A DNA stretch of 46,820 nt, from the NCBI GenBank assembly GCA_039030555.1, contig JBCCDY010000028.1:1-46820 (forward strand), written 5' to 3'. This DNA comes from JBCCDY01 sp039030555 (GTDB lineage Bacteria > Bacteroidota > Bacteroidia > Cytophagales > Cyclobacteriaceae). Below, one piece after another: positions 1-8,905 of this stretch. Each line of letters starts with the position of its first letter. Position 1 is the first letter of the stretch. A model generated the notes under the pieces. It made no database searches and was not told where the DNA came from. It saw only the letters and a program-made list of their open reading frames with translations. Both the position numbers and the translations under genes were made by a program.

Positions 1-1860
1 CATGAAGATCGGTCGAATCATAGGTAGCCCCCGTCTGCTACTCAACACGGCTTGGGTGTAGAGGAAGGGAATCAACCGGTATCGTATCTCTACCATTTTC
101 CTGAAAACGCTAACCACCTCCTCACCCAAGTGCCATGGTTCCTTTGGCGGTAATCCATGTACCCTGCTATGAGAGGAAAACAAACCGAAAAAAGCCCATC
201 TAAGGAACAAGTCCGGTTCTGGAGGTGAAGAAAACCCTCCAATGTCATGACTCCAATAGGTAAATCCACTAAGACCGAGGGACAGCCCTGCCCGTAATGT
301 AGAGGCCATGGCGAAATCGCTCACTTCGGGATCCCCTCCCCAATGGACAGGATAGCGCTGACCACCTGCCCAACTGCTTCTAGCCCAGATGATGGTATCT
401 TCTGATTTCCTTTTTACAAGGTCAAATAGTTTTTGAGTGTAGTACAGTGGGTATAGATTGTGCTCATAAAATCCAGTGCGTCCTGAGTGGAACAGCCCGT
501 TAACAGGTGCACCTTCTCCAAAGTCCGCTTTGATGGCAGAGACACCCATGTCTAATAGTGGGTTGATTTTTTCCTCGTACCATTGTAACGTTTGGGGATT
601 AGTGAAATCAAGGATAACGTCCTCCGTAGGAATACCATGGCTTCCATCTCTTATATGGAGCTTTTTATCGACAACTTTATCAAACATCGAATTTCTGGTT
701 GTATAATAGGGCAATTGCCAAAGTGAAGTATGGATACCTCGTTCTTTGAGTCCACTAATCATCCCTTCGGGGTCGGGAAACTGATCGCTGAAGGTATAAT
801 CACAGTTGTAACCGTCACTGAACCAACGGGCATCAATGTGGATGACATCAAGGGGAATACTATATTCCTCCATTTTATCAGCAACTTCTTCTACCGCTTC
901 CCTTGAATCGTAACCGAGTCGGCTCATCCACAGGCCAAAGCTCCACAATGGTGGTACAGGGCTTCTACCAGTCAGTAACGTATATTCACTCAAAATTTCT
1001 TCTGGAGTGCCTATAAAAATGAAAAGGTCCAACTGATCATCTCCCAAATACAAGGTGTTGGACCCATCGTATTCGTTCCCAAAATCAAATGTCATAGGTG
1101 CGCCCGAATGAACAAACATTCCATAGCCGCGACTGCTGATGAAAAACGGGATCGGTTTGTACATCTCCTTCGTTCCAGCACTTTGAGCGTCTGTAGTGAA
1201 AAGAGGAATTTTTTGCCCTCGCTTGTCAAGTCTGGTAAATGACTCCCCGCAGCCAAATATCTTTTCATCATGTTTCAGTGTAAAAGAAGCAGCAAACATT
1301 CGCTTGTAATCCGAGGATCGTCGCATGAACGAAAATGGTATATATTTCTGGTGAAGTGAATTGTACTCATTCAGCCCCAATGTTTTAAATAAAGATCTGT
1401 CATTAGCGTCCTTTACTTCAATTCCCCATATGTCTTTAGCAAGCGTTAAAGATCCATGCTCGCTTGAAAAGGAGATTGACCCCTTCTCTAAAGCAGGCTC
1501 CCATTCCACTTCAGGAAGCGGCGTCTCTGTTAACATGGGTAAATCATCGTCCTTTCTGACCCTACAAGAAGTTGATAATCGTAGGCGCAAGACTCGTGAG
1601 GAATGAAATGCAATACTCCAGTCCAACACTGGGTCAACAACATAATCTTCACTTGGAATTTCTTTCCCTTCAGATTTCATCATACGGCGACCTATCTTAT
1701 TGAATGCCCATTCTAACTGATACATGTGTTTGTTCCAGCGCATTGACCCCTTTCTTCCTGATGCATCGATGGATGTCAATTTATCAGGCACAAAGAACTC
1801 ATTTGTGAAATCCTTGAACTCCTCTGATATATCAAGAGGTTGATTGAGTAGACGATTCAT
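1..1860 (-). CDS. GH31 family alpha-glycosidase (alpha-xylosidase/alpha-glucosidase type), C-terminus cut by window edge
   Basis: An open frame of 620 codons starts at ATG 1858-1860 and runs off the left edge, so the C-terminal beta domains are missing. GH31 enzymes release alpha-linked glucose or xylose from non-reducing ends with retention. The motif IKADFGEG places the nucleophile Asp at about residue 446. WGGDPEVS places the acid/base Asp at about residue 510. The layout (N-terminal beta-sandwich, then the barrel with PPLWSFGLWMSR) resembles YicI-type alpha-xylosidases. No signal peptide is seen, so it is probably cytoplasmic or periplasmic-side independent of Sec. The start lies only 6 bases after the stop of the upstream GH13 gene, so the two should be co-transcribed. 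Family is very secure; xylose versus glucose specificity is not. Confidence 0.9.
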   Translation of the reverse strand, partial: MNRLLNQPLDISEEFKDFTNEFFVPDKLTSIDASGRKGSMRWNKHMYQLEWAFNKIGRRMMKSEGKEIPSEDYVVDPVLDWSIAFHSSRVLRLRLSTSCRVRKDDDLPMLTETPLPEVEWEPALEKGSISFSSEHGSLTLAKDIWGIEVKDANDRSLFKTLGLNEYNSLHQKYIPFSFMRRSSDYKRMFAASFTLKHDEKIFGCGESFTRLDKRGQKIPLFTTDAQSAGTKEMYKPIPFFISSRGYGMFVHSGAPMTFDFGNEYDGSNTLYLGDDQLDLFIFIGTPEEILSEYTLLTGRSPVPPLWSFGLWMSRLGYDSREAVEEVADKMEEYSIPLDVIHIDARWFSDGYNCDYTFSDQFPDPEGMISGLKERGIHTSLWQLPYYTTRNSMFDKVVDKKLHIRDGSHGIPTEDVILDFTNPQTLQWYEEKINPLLDMGVSAIKADFGEGAPVNGLFHSGRTGFYEHNLYPLYYTQKLFDLVKRKSEDTIIWARSSWAGGQRYPVHWGGDPEVSDFAMASTLRAGLSLGLSGFTYWSHDIGGFSSPPEPDLFLRWAFFGLFSSHSRVHGLPPKEPWHLGEEVVSVFRKMVEIRYRLIPFLYTQAVLSSRRGLPMIRPIFM

Positions 1861-1866
1861 GAACCT

Positions 1867-3486
1867 CTACTCTAACTCCCAAAGACCGAAGCCATAACCT
1901 GAAATTGACACGTCAATTGATGACTGATCAGCCTTAGGTATAGTCGTATCTCCGTCGCTGATTACAATAGATGTTTTACTGGAATATTTTACAGCATTAG
2001 GTAGTCCAGTCATTTCAACTCTACCCTTTATGGGATCAGCCGAGGTATTGAATGCCACCAGATATGCTTTACCCTTGTAATGGCGAATGTAGGATACCAA
2101 CTCATTTGTGTTATTGGACATAAACTTCTGGTCTCCGACTGCTAGCGCTGGTCTTGATTTCCGCAATTTTATTATTTGTTTGTAGAAATTGAACAGAGAG
2201 GTCGGGTCGTCTTTTTGCTCTTCCAGTGATATCCCGTCATTGGCTTTTAAATTGGTTTCATCCCACCATGGGCCTGAATCTTTATACCAAAGGGCTAGCC
2301 CTTCCCCTGAATTGTCGGCATACCATTCGAAAGCTTCCCGCATCGGGATGTCATTTCCGTCTGTAACTCCGAACCTGCCAAAACCGCCAGCGCCAGTCAT
2401 GCCAAGTTCCTGACCGTAGTAAATACTGGGAATACCCTTGCTGAATAGCATAAAAAAAGCTCCTAACCTTAATCTGGCAGGATCTTGATCAACAACGGAC
2501 GCATACCTGGCGATGTCGTGATTTTCAAGAAATAGAATCTGTGAGCCTCTCTCCGGCGTTGCCATCCACGTGGAATCAGTTTTGTCGATTAGTTTGATCT
2601 TATCGGAAGCGACAAAAGCCTCTCGAATCGCAAAGGCAAACATCATGTCTACTCCACCCTTTGTGAAATAGTCTGTCCCCAGGTCATTCCAGTTTGCCTG
2701 TTCACCAAACACTCTAATGTTGGGGTTGATAACCTTCAACTCTTTGAAAAGTGGTGCCCAAAATGATTCAAACATATTCGTTCGAATGCCTTTCCAATCC
2801 AGATCGTCCATCATATGATCTATCCGGAATCCATCCACACCATCCTCAAATTTGCCGTCTCCATTCGGGTCCACCCAGTATTTGAACAAATCATAAACTT
2901 CTTTCTTCACCTTCCCATTTTCAACATCTATTGTGGTGATATTGACAGAGTTTCCATCGTACGAATCAAGCTTGGTCAGGTTAAAGATCATCGTCTCTGG
3001 TTCAGTATTGTGTGGTCCATTATAGATGACATAGTTACTGTATTCCGATTCCGGATTTCCTACTGATTCTCCAAACCAGGGGTGGTTTTGTGTTACATAA
3101 TGGATTTCCATATCCATATAGTATTTCATCCCTTTGTCATGAATGGTCCGGACCATGGTGAAGTAATCCTCAAGTGTGCCATACTCAGGGTCAATTGTAT
3201 TAAAATCATCGGCGAAATAGTTGTGGTAATATATTGATTTGTACAGTGGTGTCATAAGAATTGATGTTACACCAAGCTCTTTGAGGTAGTCCAGTTTGTG
3301 TGTTACTCCATTGAGGTCACCATGCCCATCTTCATTGCTATCATAAAAACTACGTTGAAAGACATGATAAATTATCTCTTCTTCAGGCATCGAAGGAATT
3401 TGAAGTTGTACCTGGCCTATACTGTTCTGTTTCGTAAAGCAGCAAGTGACGACAACACATAGAAAGACAATCAGTGGAAATCTCAT
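1867..3486 (-). CDS. Secreted GH13 alpha-amylase family protein
   Basis: 539 residues. The N-terminus (about residues 1-18) is a hydrophobic export signal ending near two cysteines (15, 16); it could be a lipoprotein signal, but Thr before the Cys is not a standard lipobox. All four conserved GH13 regions are visible: region I around MEIHYVTQNH (about 126-135), region II GFRIDH with nucleophile Asp223, region III VFGEQ with acid Glu262, and region IV FLENHD with Asp324. The C-terminal part (about 440-539) forms the usual beta-sandwich. It should cut alpha-1,4-glucans outside the cytoplasm and hand oligosaccharides to the GH31 enzyme encoded just downstream. The exact specificity (amylase, cyclomaltodextrinase or alpha-glucosidase) cannot be read off. 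Confidence 0.9.
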   Translation of the reverse strand: MRFPLIVFLCVVVTCCFTKQNSIGQVQLQIPSMPEEEIIYHVFQRSFYDSNEDGHGDLNGVTHKLDYLKELGVTSILMTPLYKSIYYHNYFADDFNTIDPEYGTLEDYFTMVRTIHDKGMKYYMDMEIHYVTQNHPWFGESVGNPESEYSNYVIYNGPHNTEPETMIFNLTKLDSYDGNSVNITTIDVENGKVKKEVYDLFKYWVDPNGDGKFEDGVDGFRIDHMMDDLDWKGIRTNMFESFWAPLFKELKVINPNIRVFGEQANWNDLGTDYFTKGGVDMMFAFAIREAFVASDKIKLIDKTDSTWMATPERGSQILFLENHDIARYASVVDQDPARLRLGAFFMLFSKGIPSIYYGQELGMTGAGGFGRFGVTDGNDIPMREAFEWYADNSGEGLALWYKDSGPWWDETNLKANDGISLEEQKDDPTSLFNFYKQIIKLRKSRPALAVGDQKFMSNNTNELVSYIRHYKGKAYLVAFNTSADPIKGRVEMTGLPNAVKYSSKTSIVISDGDTTIPKADQSSIDVSISGYGFGLWELE

Positions 3487-3606
3487 GATTTTTTGATGTT
3501 ATGATAAGATTCAAATGTAGAAGGTCTCTCTGCATGATGATTCTACGTGGTGTTCCAATAATTATACTATATTAGCATTTATATGAATTAATGATAATAT
3601 AATATC
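3487..3606. promoter_or_regulatory. Divergent control region between GH13 gene and AraC regulator
   Basis: This 120-base A+T-rich gap separates two divergent genes. On the minus strand TACATTTG (3512-3519) fits the Bacteroidota -7 element TAnnTTTG about 25 bases before the GH13 start; no good -33 TTTG sits at the right distance. Directly before the AraC start is a near-palindrome (ATGATA at about 3590 against TATCAT at 3602-3607) that touches the start codon and could be an autoregulatory operator. This is inference from position. Confidence 0.4.
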
Positions 3607-4461
3607 ATGAAGGCTCTTTTTGAACAGGTAGAGGTTGGGTTGTCGCAGTCTCTGAAGGTCAGAAAGTATCAATTGAAAAACATTGATGTGCCCTACCACT
3701 ATCATCCTGAACTTGAGCTCGTTTTAATAATTAAGAGTACCGGGAAGATCTTTGTGCGCAATTCTATGGTTTCTTTTGGTCCTGGAGATCTGTTTCTTTT
3801 TGGAAGCAATGTTCCACATGTACTGATCAGTGACCAGAAGTACTACGAGCAAAGCCTTGAAGTAGAACTATTGGTGATTCAACTGCATCAGGATCTTGAG
3901 CAGCTATGTTTACAACTACCTGAATTTCATTCCATAAAAAACTTGCTGGAACTTTCTGGTGCCGGGTTAAAATTTGCCGGTGTTGGCCATTCAGAACTGG
4001 GCCAACAGCTTGACCGTACATCGGACGCTATTGGATTTGGCAGGTTGAATGAGTTTTTAAAAGTTCTGAATTCTCTGAGTGAGAACAATACTCATGAATT
4101 CATCGACCGAATAATAGCAGATGGAAGTGCTGCAATGGCCCCGGCTCGCCTCCAAAAGGTGAAGCGCTATCTACTTGAAAATTATAACCAGGATATATCA
4201 CTGGCAGATGTAGCGAATGTGGCCAGCATGAACAAAGCATCCTTTTGCAGGTACTTCAAAGAGCATACCCGCCGTACGTTTAGTGAATATCTTAATGAAT
4301 TGAGGATTGATTATGCTTCTAAATTACTCATTGAGGGTTCGTTCTCTATCACACAGATTTGTTATGAAGCAGGCTTCAATTACCTTCCATATTTCATAAA
4401 GCAGTTCAAGAAGATCCAGGAGGTGACACCAAGTCAGTATCGCAGAGAATACATGCAATAA
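3607..4461 (+). CDS. AraC family transcriptional regulator with N-terminal cupin sensor
   Basis: 284 residues. Residues about 15-90 form an AraC-type cupin with the HYHPELEL motif (His31, His33) and the GPGDLFLFGSNVPH segment, the usual sugar-sensing fold. Residues about 180-284 hold the double helix-turn-helix: ISLADVANVASMNKASFCRYFK for the first and ITQICYEAGFNYLPYFIKQFKK for the second, ending in TPSQYRREY. It is divergent from the GH13/GH31 pair with a 120-base shared control region, so it very probably controls that pair in response to an alpha-glucan breakdown product. The inducer is not known from sequence. Confidence 0.88.
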   Translation: MKALFEQVEVGLSQSLKVRKYQLKNIDVPYHYHPELELVLIIKSTGKIFVRNSMVSFGPGDLFLFGSNVPHVLISDQKYYEQSLEVELLVIQLHQDLEQLCLQLPEFHSIKNLLELSGAGLKFAGVGHSELGQQLDRTSDAIGFGRLNEFLKVLNSLSENNTHEFIDRIIADGSAAMAPARLQKVKRYLLENYNQDISLADVANVASMNKASFCRYFKEHTRRTFSEYLNELRIDYASKLLIEGSFSITQICYEAGFNYLPYFIKQFKKIQEVTPSQYRREYMQ

Positions 4462-4937
4462 CAGGGTATATCATTGTGAACGTTCAATTATGATCCTTGT
4501 GGATTTTTTAAATTTCAATGAAACTATTGCGTTATGACAAATCTTACATACATTTCCTGAATTTCCACAATCAGATAAATAAAATCCGCATTTTTTATAT
4601 TCAGCCCAAAAGCTCCTGTGAGCAGAAGGTTTTAGCAGGCACTTTACTTTTTTGGAAAAGGATAAGATTGGCATTTAGCCAGTTCCATCAGATAGCTTAG
4701 TAAGGCCATGCGCTATATAGTATGTTATGCACATTTTAAATGTAATTAACTTCTTAATCCTTGGTTTCTCCTAGCAATATTTTTTGTTTCTCCTGGAGTT
4801 TGTTGAGTATCGGTTCCACTTCATTTAGAAGTTCAGCGTGTGTATAATTATTGACGGATGTGTTACATTCCTTTTTCCATCAACTAAGTTTTCATTTTCA
4901 AAGTAGCCGTGATCTTAATGTCAGTGGGATACACTGG
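4462..4937. other. 476-base spacer with no confident gene; start of repeat-bearing accessory zone
   Basis: Two short overlapping frames on opposite strands (4471-4674 minus, 4518-4700 plus) show no recognisable family and no coding signature. The 11-mer ATGTTATGCAC at 4722-4732 recurs inverted at 6507-6517 on the far side of the next gene. A possible protein remnant lies at 4754-4879. Confidence 0.5.
4754..4879 (-). pseudogene. Possible C-terminal remnant of an unknown gene
   Basis: A stop-to-stop minus-strand frame of 41 codons without a start codon ends at TAA 4754-4756. It reads as a plausible charged helix (for example HAELLNEVEPILNKLQEKQK) rather than random sequence. The frame is closed upstream by TGA directly before its first codon. 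It could be the tail of a gene lost by deletion. I do not recognise the family, and chance is possible. Confidence 0.2.
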
Positions 4938-6209
4938 CTAATCAGCATTACGAACTAGACGAACATAATTATATATTCGTATTGCATCCCCCTGAGGGCC
5001 ATGACCATCTTCAAAATCACTTGGGTCGCCGTATTTTGGGTCACTGCGTTGGGCACCAGCACCATGAACATCAATCCAATCTGTAGTTCCCATATTACCC
5101 AGCGCTTTCCCAAAGGCAACATAAGTGGCAGATCCACCTTGATTAACCTCCTCAGCAGTCATGTGTGTAGTATTGCTCCAATACCAAGGATAATCTATCT
5201 CACCTGCTTCATTTTCCATTGATGTGCAGTTAAATAGCGGGTCTATGGCTGCCGAATTGGTGGTGGTTGGTGAACTGGAATAATCCACAATACTTTGCAA
5301 TTCTTTCACATCGGGCAATCGCCAATCAGTATAACCGGCAAATTCAAAGCCTTCCGCATAAACAAGTGCATCCTGCCAGAAAATGGCTTCACCGTTATCA
5401 TCTTGTGCCCACATCAAACCGGTAGCTTCGTCTGTGATAGTGCCATCTCCATTATCAATGAAGTTATTAATACCGTAAGAACCATTTCCACGCACTAGCA
5501 AATAGGTGAAACTTTTAGTTCCCCCCGTCTGAATATCGGTAGTACCATAACCCTTTATTCGTCCATCGGCAAAGTTTAACCCGAAGGTCGTTTTCCCCAT
5601 TACATCACCTACATATACAGTACTTGTTATACACTGAACATCAATTAACCGTTCATTATTGTCTACATCACCATAGGCAAATTCCCAATAATCTGTATTG
5701 ATAAAGGGGGTGAATCCATCAGTATTTGTACCTTGATAGCCACTGATATCTTGCCCATTAAACATAATAAGTGAATACTGTTCTTTAATGGTGGGTACTC
5801 TCCAGTCGGTATAGCCTCCGGTATTCGCTGTTTCGGGCAGTTCCAGGATTTCATCATAAGGTAGCTTATCATTTATATCAATGGTACCATCCCCATTATG
5901 ATCAAAAGAGCTCTGCCACATTAAACCCGTCACCAAATCGGTGACGGTACCGTCATCATTATCTTGATACTGAGGAGTATTTCCCGGATAATTGGCATTT
6001 TGCCCGTAAAAGTCGTCCCCCACACTTTGGGACGATATGACCGATAAATTATTAAAAAATGTGGCTTGGTTTGTGCTTACTATTGGAAACCCTGATATAT
6101 TAGGCAGGTTATCTACAATTTGGAGATCATCGTCCTCGCTACAGCTCATGAATGTTCCAATTACAATCAGCCCTATTGTTGCCGTAACTTTTAAAACCAA
6201 TTTTTCCAT
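4938..6209 (-). CDS. DUF1566 (Lcl C-terminal-like) lipoprotein with two repeats
   Basis: 423 residues from the chosen start. The frame is open to 6296, but the start at 6207-6209 gives a clean lipoprotein signal (MEKLVLKVTATIGLIVIGTF followed by MSC, lipid Cys at residue 23, then an acidic SEDDD stretch), so the upstream 29 codons are judged non-coding. Two DUF1566 modules follow. Each starts with a G(D)GT(V/I)TD..TGLMW motif (TGLMW at about 94-98 and 263-267) and contains a GYTDWR(V/L)P motif (WR at about 136 and 296). Proteins of this family are surface-exposed and often lectin-like; their ligands are mostly unknown. It stands alone, flanked by long spacers and by an 11-bp inverted repeat. 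Confidence 0.8.
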   Translation of the reverse strand: MEKLVLKVTATIGLIVIGTFMSCSEDDDLQIVDNLPNISGFPIVSTNQATFFNNLSVISSQSVGDDFYGQNANYPGNTPQYQDNDDGTVTDLVTGLMWQSSFDHNGDGTIDINDKLPYDEILELPETANTGGYTDWRVPTIKEQYSLIMFNGQDISGYQGTNTDGFTPFINTDYWEFAYGDVDNNERLIDVQCITSTVYVGDVMGKTTFGLNFADGRIKGYGTTDIQTGGTKSFTYLLVRGNGSYGINNFIDNGDGTITDEATGLMWAQDDNGEAIFWQDALVYAEGFEFAGYTDWRLPDVKELQSIVDYSSSPTTTNSAAIDPLFNCTSMENEAGEIDYPWYWSNTTHMTAEEVNQGGSATYVAFGKALGNMGTTDWIDVHGAGAQRSDPKYGDPSDFEDGHGPQGDAIRIYNYVRLVRNAD

Positions 6210-6512
6210 TTTCAACTTATCTTTTGTGAAACAATTTAGAAACAGTATAAAGGAATTTAAATGACTTATTTTTGGGTTTTTAGTGAGATATGTCATTTCG
6301 ATTTTCTAACGATTATTGTTTAATTTTTGTAGCAAGATATTTTGCGCTTTTGTATAATGATTTGTCTGACTATTTCCGTAATAAATACTTGCTTATAATC
6401 AGGCTGAATAGTTAAAATCAGTATCTGTGATGGTCTTACAAATGATCCTTCTATAGATCTTTATTTAAGCTTCTTAAAAGGACTAAGAAAAATTAAATAA
6501 TTGATAGTGCAT

Positions 6513-6552
6513 AACATCTATGTAACGAGCACTCGTGCATGTTATTTATCTT
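6513..6552. repeat. Palindromic repeat, copy A of a 40-bp imperfect direct repeat
   Basis: The core reads TAAC-ga-GCAC-tc-GTGC-at-GTTA, an interrupted palindrome. The 40 bases match 33 positions of 13649-13688 in the same orientation by hand alignment. Just before it, GTGCATAACAT (6507-6517) is the inverse of 4722-4732. Confidence 0.65.
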
Positions 6553-6684
6553 TCAATTTTTATTCCATAAAAATAGCATTTCAACATCAAAAGCAGCATT
6601 AACTGGACTATTCTTAATATTTATCCGTTTACAAACGTATAATAAATGTTTAGGGAACGCTTTTTCAAATCATGGGATAAAGCA

Positions 6685-6882
6685 TCAACTTGATGCATTT
6701 TCAAACTTCCTGTTAGTCCGTTTCATTGAAGTGGTTTCATTCATTTGAATTCCTGCGACTTCACCCGTAAGCAATGCATTTAATAATTCTGCTAACATCA
6801 ATGACAAAACATCGCAGTACAAATAATTTAGTGTAACGAATATCCATAGGGTGGATAAAATCACTTTTCTGTTTTGAATCAT
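6685..6882 (-). pseudogene. N-terminal fragment of a DUF6326-like membrane protein
   Basis: The first 50 residues (KVILSTLWIFVTLNYLYCDV, then LTGEVAGIQMNE) resemble the start of DUF6326 proteins, small membrane proteins in which this segment is followed by a glycine-rich second helix and further helices. Here the similarity stops after about residue 49 and the frame ends in an unrelated polar tail. No continuation was found in the other frames down to the repeat at 6513-6552. The truncation suggests deletion or recombination near the repeat. The family match is from memory of its pattern. Confidence 0.45.
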
Positions 6883-7167
6883 ATCTTCTGAATTAATTTA
6901 TACTTTCCTTGAGGCCGACTCGGTTTCGTATTAGTTACATCTGAGGGAAGGACAGACATCAAATGAAACAAATACTAATATGAAATGCTCCAGTGTATAG
7001 TATTTACATTTCAATGAATGCATTTCTATATTAAAGGCAGTCTTTAATAGACTATCGTCTTTTAATACTTGATGAATACCTTTCATACCCTGCCTGAGCT
7101 TATTTCATCAGCATTTCTGGTTTTGGCCATGTTAGAGCCCTTACTTTAATGTCTTAATTCTTAATTT

Positions 7168-8241
7168 ATGATTGAAGTCCGACATTTGAAACTAGTAGAT
7201 GCGGTTGCAAGACTTGGCTCTTTAAAAAGAGCAGCCGAAGAGCTTTGCCTTACACAATCGGCATTAAGTCACCAGTTGAAGGAATTGGAGATAAAGTTGG
7301 GTACCCCCGTTTTTTACAGGATAAAAAACCAATTGCATTTTAATCCGGCCGGAAAAGAATTTAGGGATTCCGGAAAGGAAATTCTAGAGCAACTGGAACA
7401 GCTTGAAGATCGGGTTCAGCAGATCAACCAGGATCAATTAAAGAAATATGTGCATGGCTATTCCGATGAGGAAATGAAGCGACTGAATGATCAGGCTATG
7501 ACTATTGCTGACCTGCTGCACTGGGATTCCGTATGGGGGGACGGAAGTCTGATTCTGGAAGCCGGTTGTGGGGTAGGGGCACAAACAAAAATCATTGCCG
7601 AAAAGAACCCGGGCTCCAGATTCATTTCGGTTGATCTTTCAGAGAAATCATTATCTGAAGCAAGAAAGACGATTGATGAATCAAGCATTGATAATGTTGA
7701 GTTTCAGCAGGCTGATGTATTTAATCTACCTTTTGAGGATGCTTCATTCAATCATGTATTTGTCTGTTTTGTACTAGAGCATTTAACTGATCCGGAATCG
7801 GCGTTAAAGGAGTTCAAAAGGGTGCTTAAAAAGGAGGGTACGATTACGTTGATAGAAGGTGACCACGGTTCCACTTATTTTCATCCCGACAGCGAGGCCG
7901 CTAGGAAAGCTGTTCAGGCCCAGGTGACCTTACAAAAACAGAATGGAGGAAATGCCAACATAGGCAGAACGTTATATCCAATGCTAGAAGAATCTGGATT
8001 CGGTGACATCAAGGTAAATCCCAGGCAAGTTTATGTAGATCATTCCAAACCAGCGTTAGTAGATGGATTCATTAAACAGACTTTCACAGCTATGATCAAA
8101 GGAATTATGGACGAAGCTATATCCAAAAAGATCATTTCTAAAGCCGAAATGGAAAACGGACTAAAAGGTCTTCACAAAACCACTGAAAGTGGTGGTACTT
8201 TCTGCTATACTTTTTTTAAGGCGATAGGAGTTTTGAAATAG
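7168..8241 (+). CDS. MetR-like LysR-type HTH fused to a SAM-dependent methyltransferase
   Basis: 357 residues. Residues 1-62 are a LysR-family winged helix very like MetR (MIEVRHLKLVDAVARLGSLK, then LTQSALSHQLKELEIKLGTP). Residues about 63-92 are the usual LTTR linker helix. Instead of the periplasmic-binding-like effector domain, residues about 95-357 form a class I methyltransferase: motif I LILEAGCGVGAQ (about 128-139), the acidic ribose-binding Asp156 in FISVDLSEKS, Asp183 in QADVFNLPF, and the VFVCFVLEHLTDPE segment. ArsR-type HTH/methyltransferase fusions that sense S-adenosylhomocysteine are known (SahR); by analogy this could be a SAM/SAH-responsive regulator. It is a monocistronic gene with no methionine genes adjacent. 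The frame is continuous, so it is not two genes. Confidence 0.85.
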   Translation: MIEVRHLKLVDAVARLGSLKRAAEELCLTQSALSHQLKELEIKLGTPVFYRIKNQLHFNPAGKEFRDSGKEILEQLEQLEDRVQQINQDQLKKYVHGYSDEEMKRLNDQAMTIADLLHWDSVWGDGSLILEAGCGVGAQTKIIAEKNPGSRFISVDLSEKSLSEARKTIDESSIDNVEFQQADVFNLPFEDASFNHVFVCFVLEHLTDPESALKEFKRVLKKEGTITLIEGDHGSTYFHPDSEAARKAVQAQVTLQKQNGGNANIGRTLYPMLEESGFGDIKVNPRQVYVDHSKPALVDGFIKQTFTAMIKGIMDEAISKKIISKAEMENGLKGLHKTTESGGTFCYTFFKAIGVLK

Positions 8242-8273
8242 AGCTTTTAGGAACGCAGTTAGCATGTGTTAGA

Positions 8274-8339
8274 GATGATTCTACTCCAACTCTTTCATCT
8301 CCAGCTTTAGTAATTGATTTTCTTAATAAGAGAATCATC
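8274..8339. repeat. 9-bp inverted repeat between convergent genes
   Basis: GATGATTCT (8274-8282) pairs perfectly with AGAATCATC (8331-8339) across a 48-base loop. It lies between the ends of the methyltransferase fusion and the cupin gene. It has no U-tract, so a terminator role is uncertain. Confidence 0.3.
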
Positions 8340-8349
8340 AATTTAAGTT

Positions 8350-8751
8350 TTACGTCAATTCAGTAGCACTAAGCTTCTCTCCATCGCGAGGCAAATCATA
8401 TTGAATCCATTCACTATTAAGGTGCACATCTATAGAGTCCAGTCGGCCAGGGCCGAGGTTCTTATACGCATGAGGTATATTAGCTGGTCCAATGACGATA
8501 GCACCTTCTTCCGCAACAAACTTGTTTTCTCCTACGGTAAACTCAGCACGTCCTTCAAGGATATGAAATACTTCATCATAGGGATGAATGTGCAAATTCG
8601 GCCCCTCTCCAATGCCATCCACTGAATAACGAATTACTACGCAATTGACTCCATAGTTATGACCTTCAAGAACACCCTTTGGTGGATCTTGAATCTTGAT
8701 CCATTTTTCTTTTGGAATATGAACAGGTTCAATTTTAGATTTCTTTGGCAT
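8350..8751 (-). CDS. Small cupin-domain protein
   Basis: 133 residues, one Cupin_2 barrel. The metal-site pattern is present: HIHPYDEVFHILEG gives two His and a Glu, and NIPHAYKN gives the later His. No signal peptide, so cytoplasmic. The family covers dioxygenases, isomerases and small-molecule binding proteins, and nothing in the neighbourhood points to a substrate. It stands alone on the minus strand, converging with the upstream fusion gene. Confidence 0.8.
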   Translation of the reverse strand: MPKKSKIEPVHIPKEKWIKIQDPPKGVLEGHNYGVNCVVIRYSVDGIGEGPNLHIHPYDEVFHILEGRAEFTVGENKFVAEEGAIVIGPANIPHAYKNLGPGRLDSIDVHLNSEWIQYDLPRDGEKLSATELT

Positions 8752-8905
8752 ATCTATTTTAGTTATTCCTGATTAATATGAACACCCAAATAAAACTCGG
8801 TAAGCATATCTGGCATTACTGATCCTAAGATAGCTTTTCTGTACTGAAATTCACAGGCTATTACAGCTACTTATTGAGCTTAAATTTTTCGTAATCCGTG
8901 TATGT

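Larger units (their letters stand above)
6297..7167. other. 871-base spacer holding a repeat element and a gene fragment
   Basis: No complete gene is supported here. It contains the palindromic repeat at 6507-6552, a DUF6326-like fragment on the minus strand (6685-6882), and a perfect 8-bp hairpin with a 5-base loop (TATTAAAG at 7029-7036, CTTTAATA at 7042-7049) about 120 bases before the next start. The plus-strand frame 6539-6748 is opposite the fragment and not supported. Confidence 0.5.

Noticed and set aside
4471..4700. Two overlapping short frames on opposite strands in the spacer after the AraC gene
   Set aside because: No recognisable family, no signal or motif, and low-complexity composition; the region is better described as spacer.
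6539..6748. 69-codon plus-strand frame beside the repeat
   Set aside because: Partly antisense to the DUF6326-like fragment and without coding signature.
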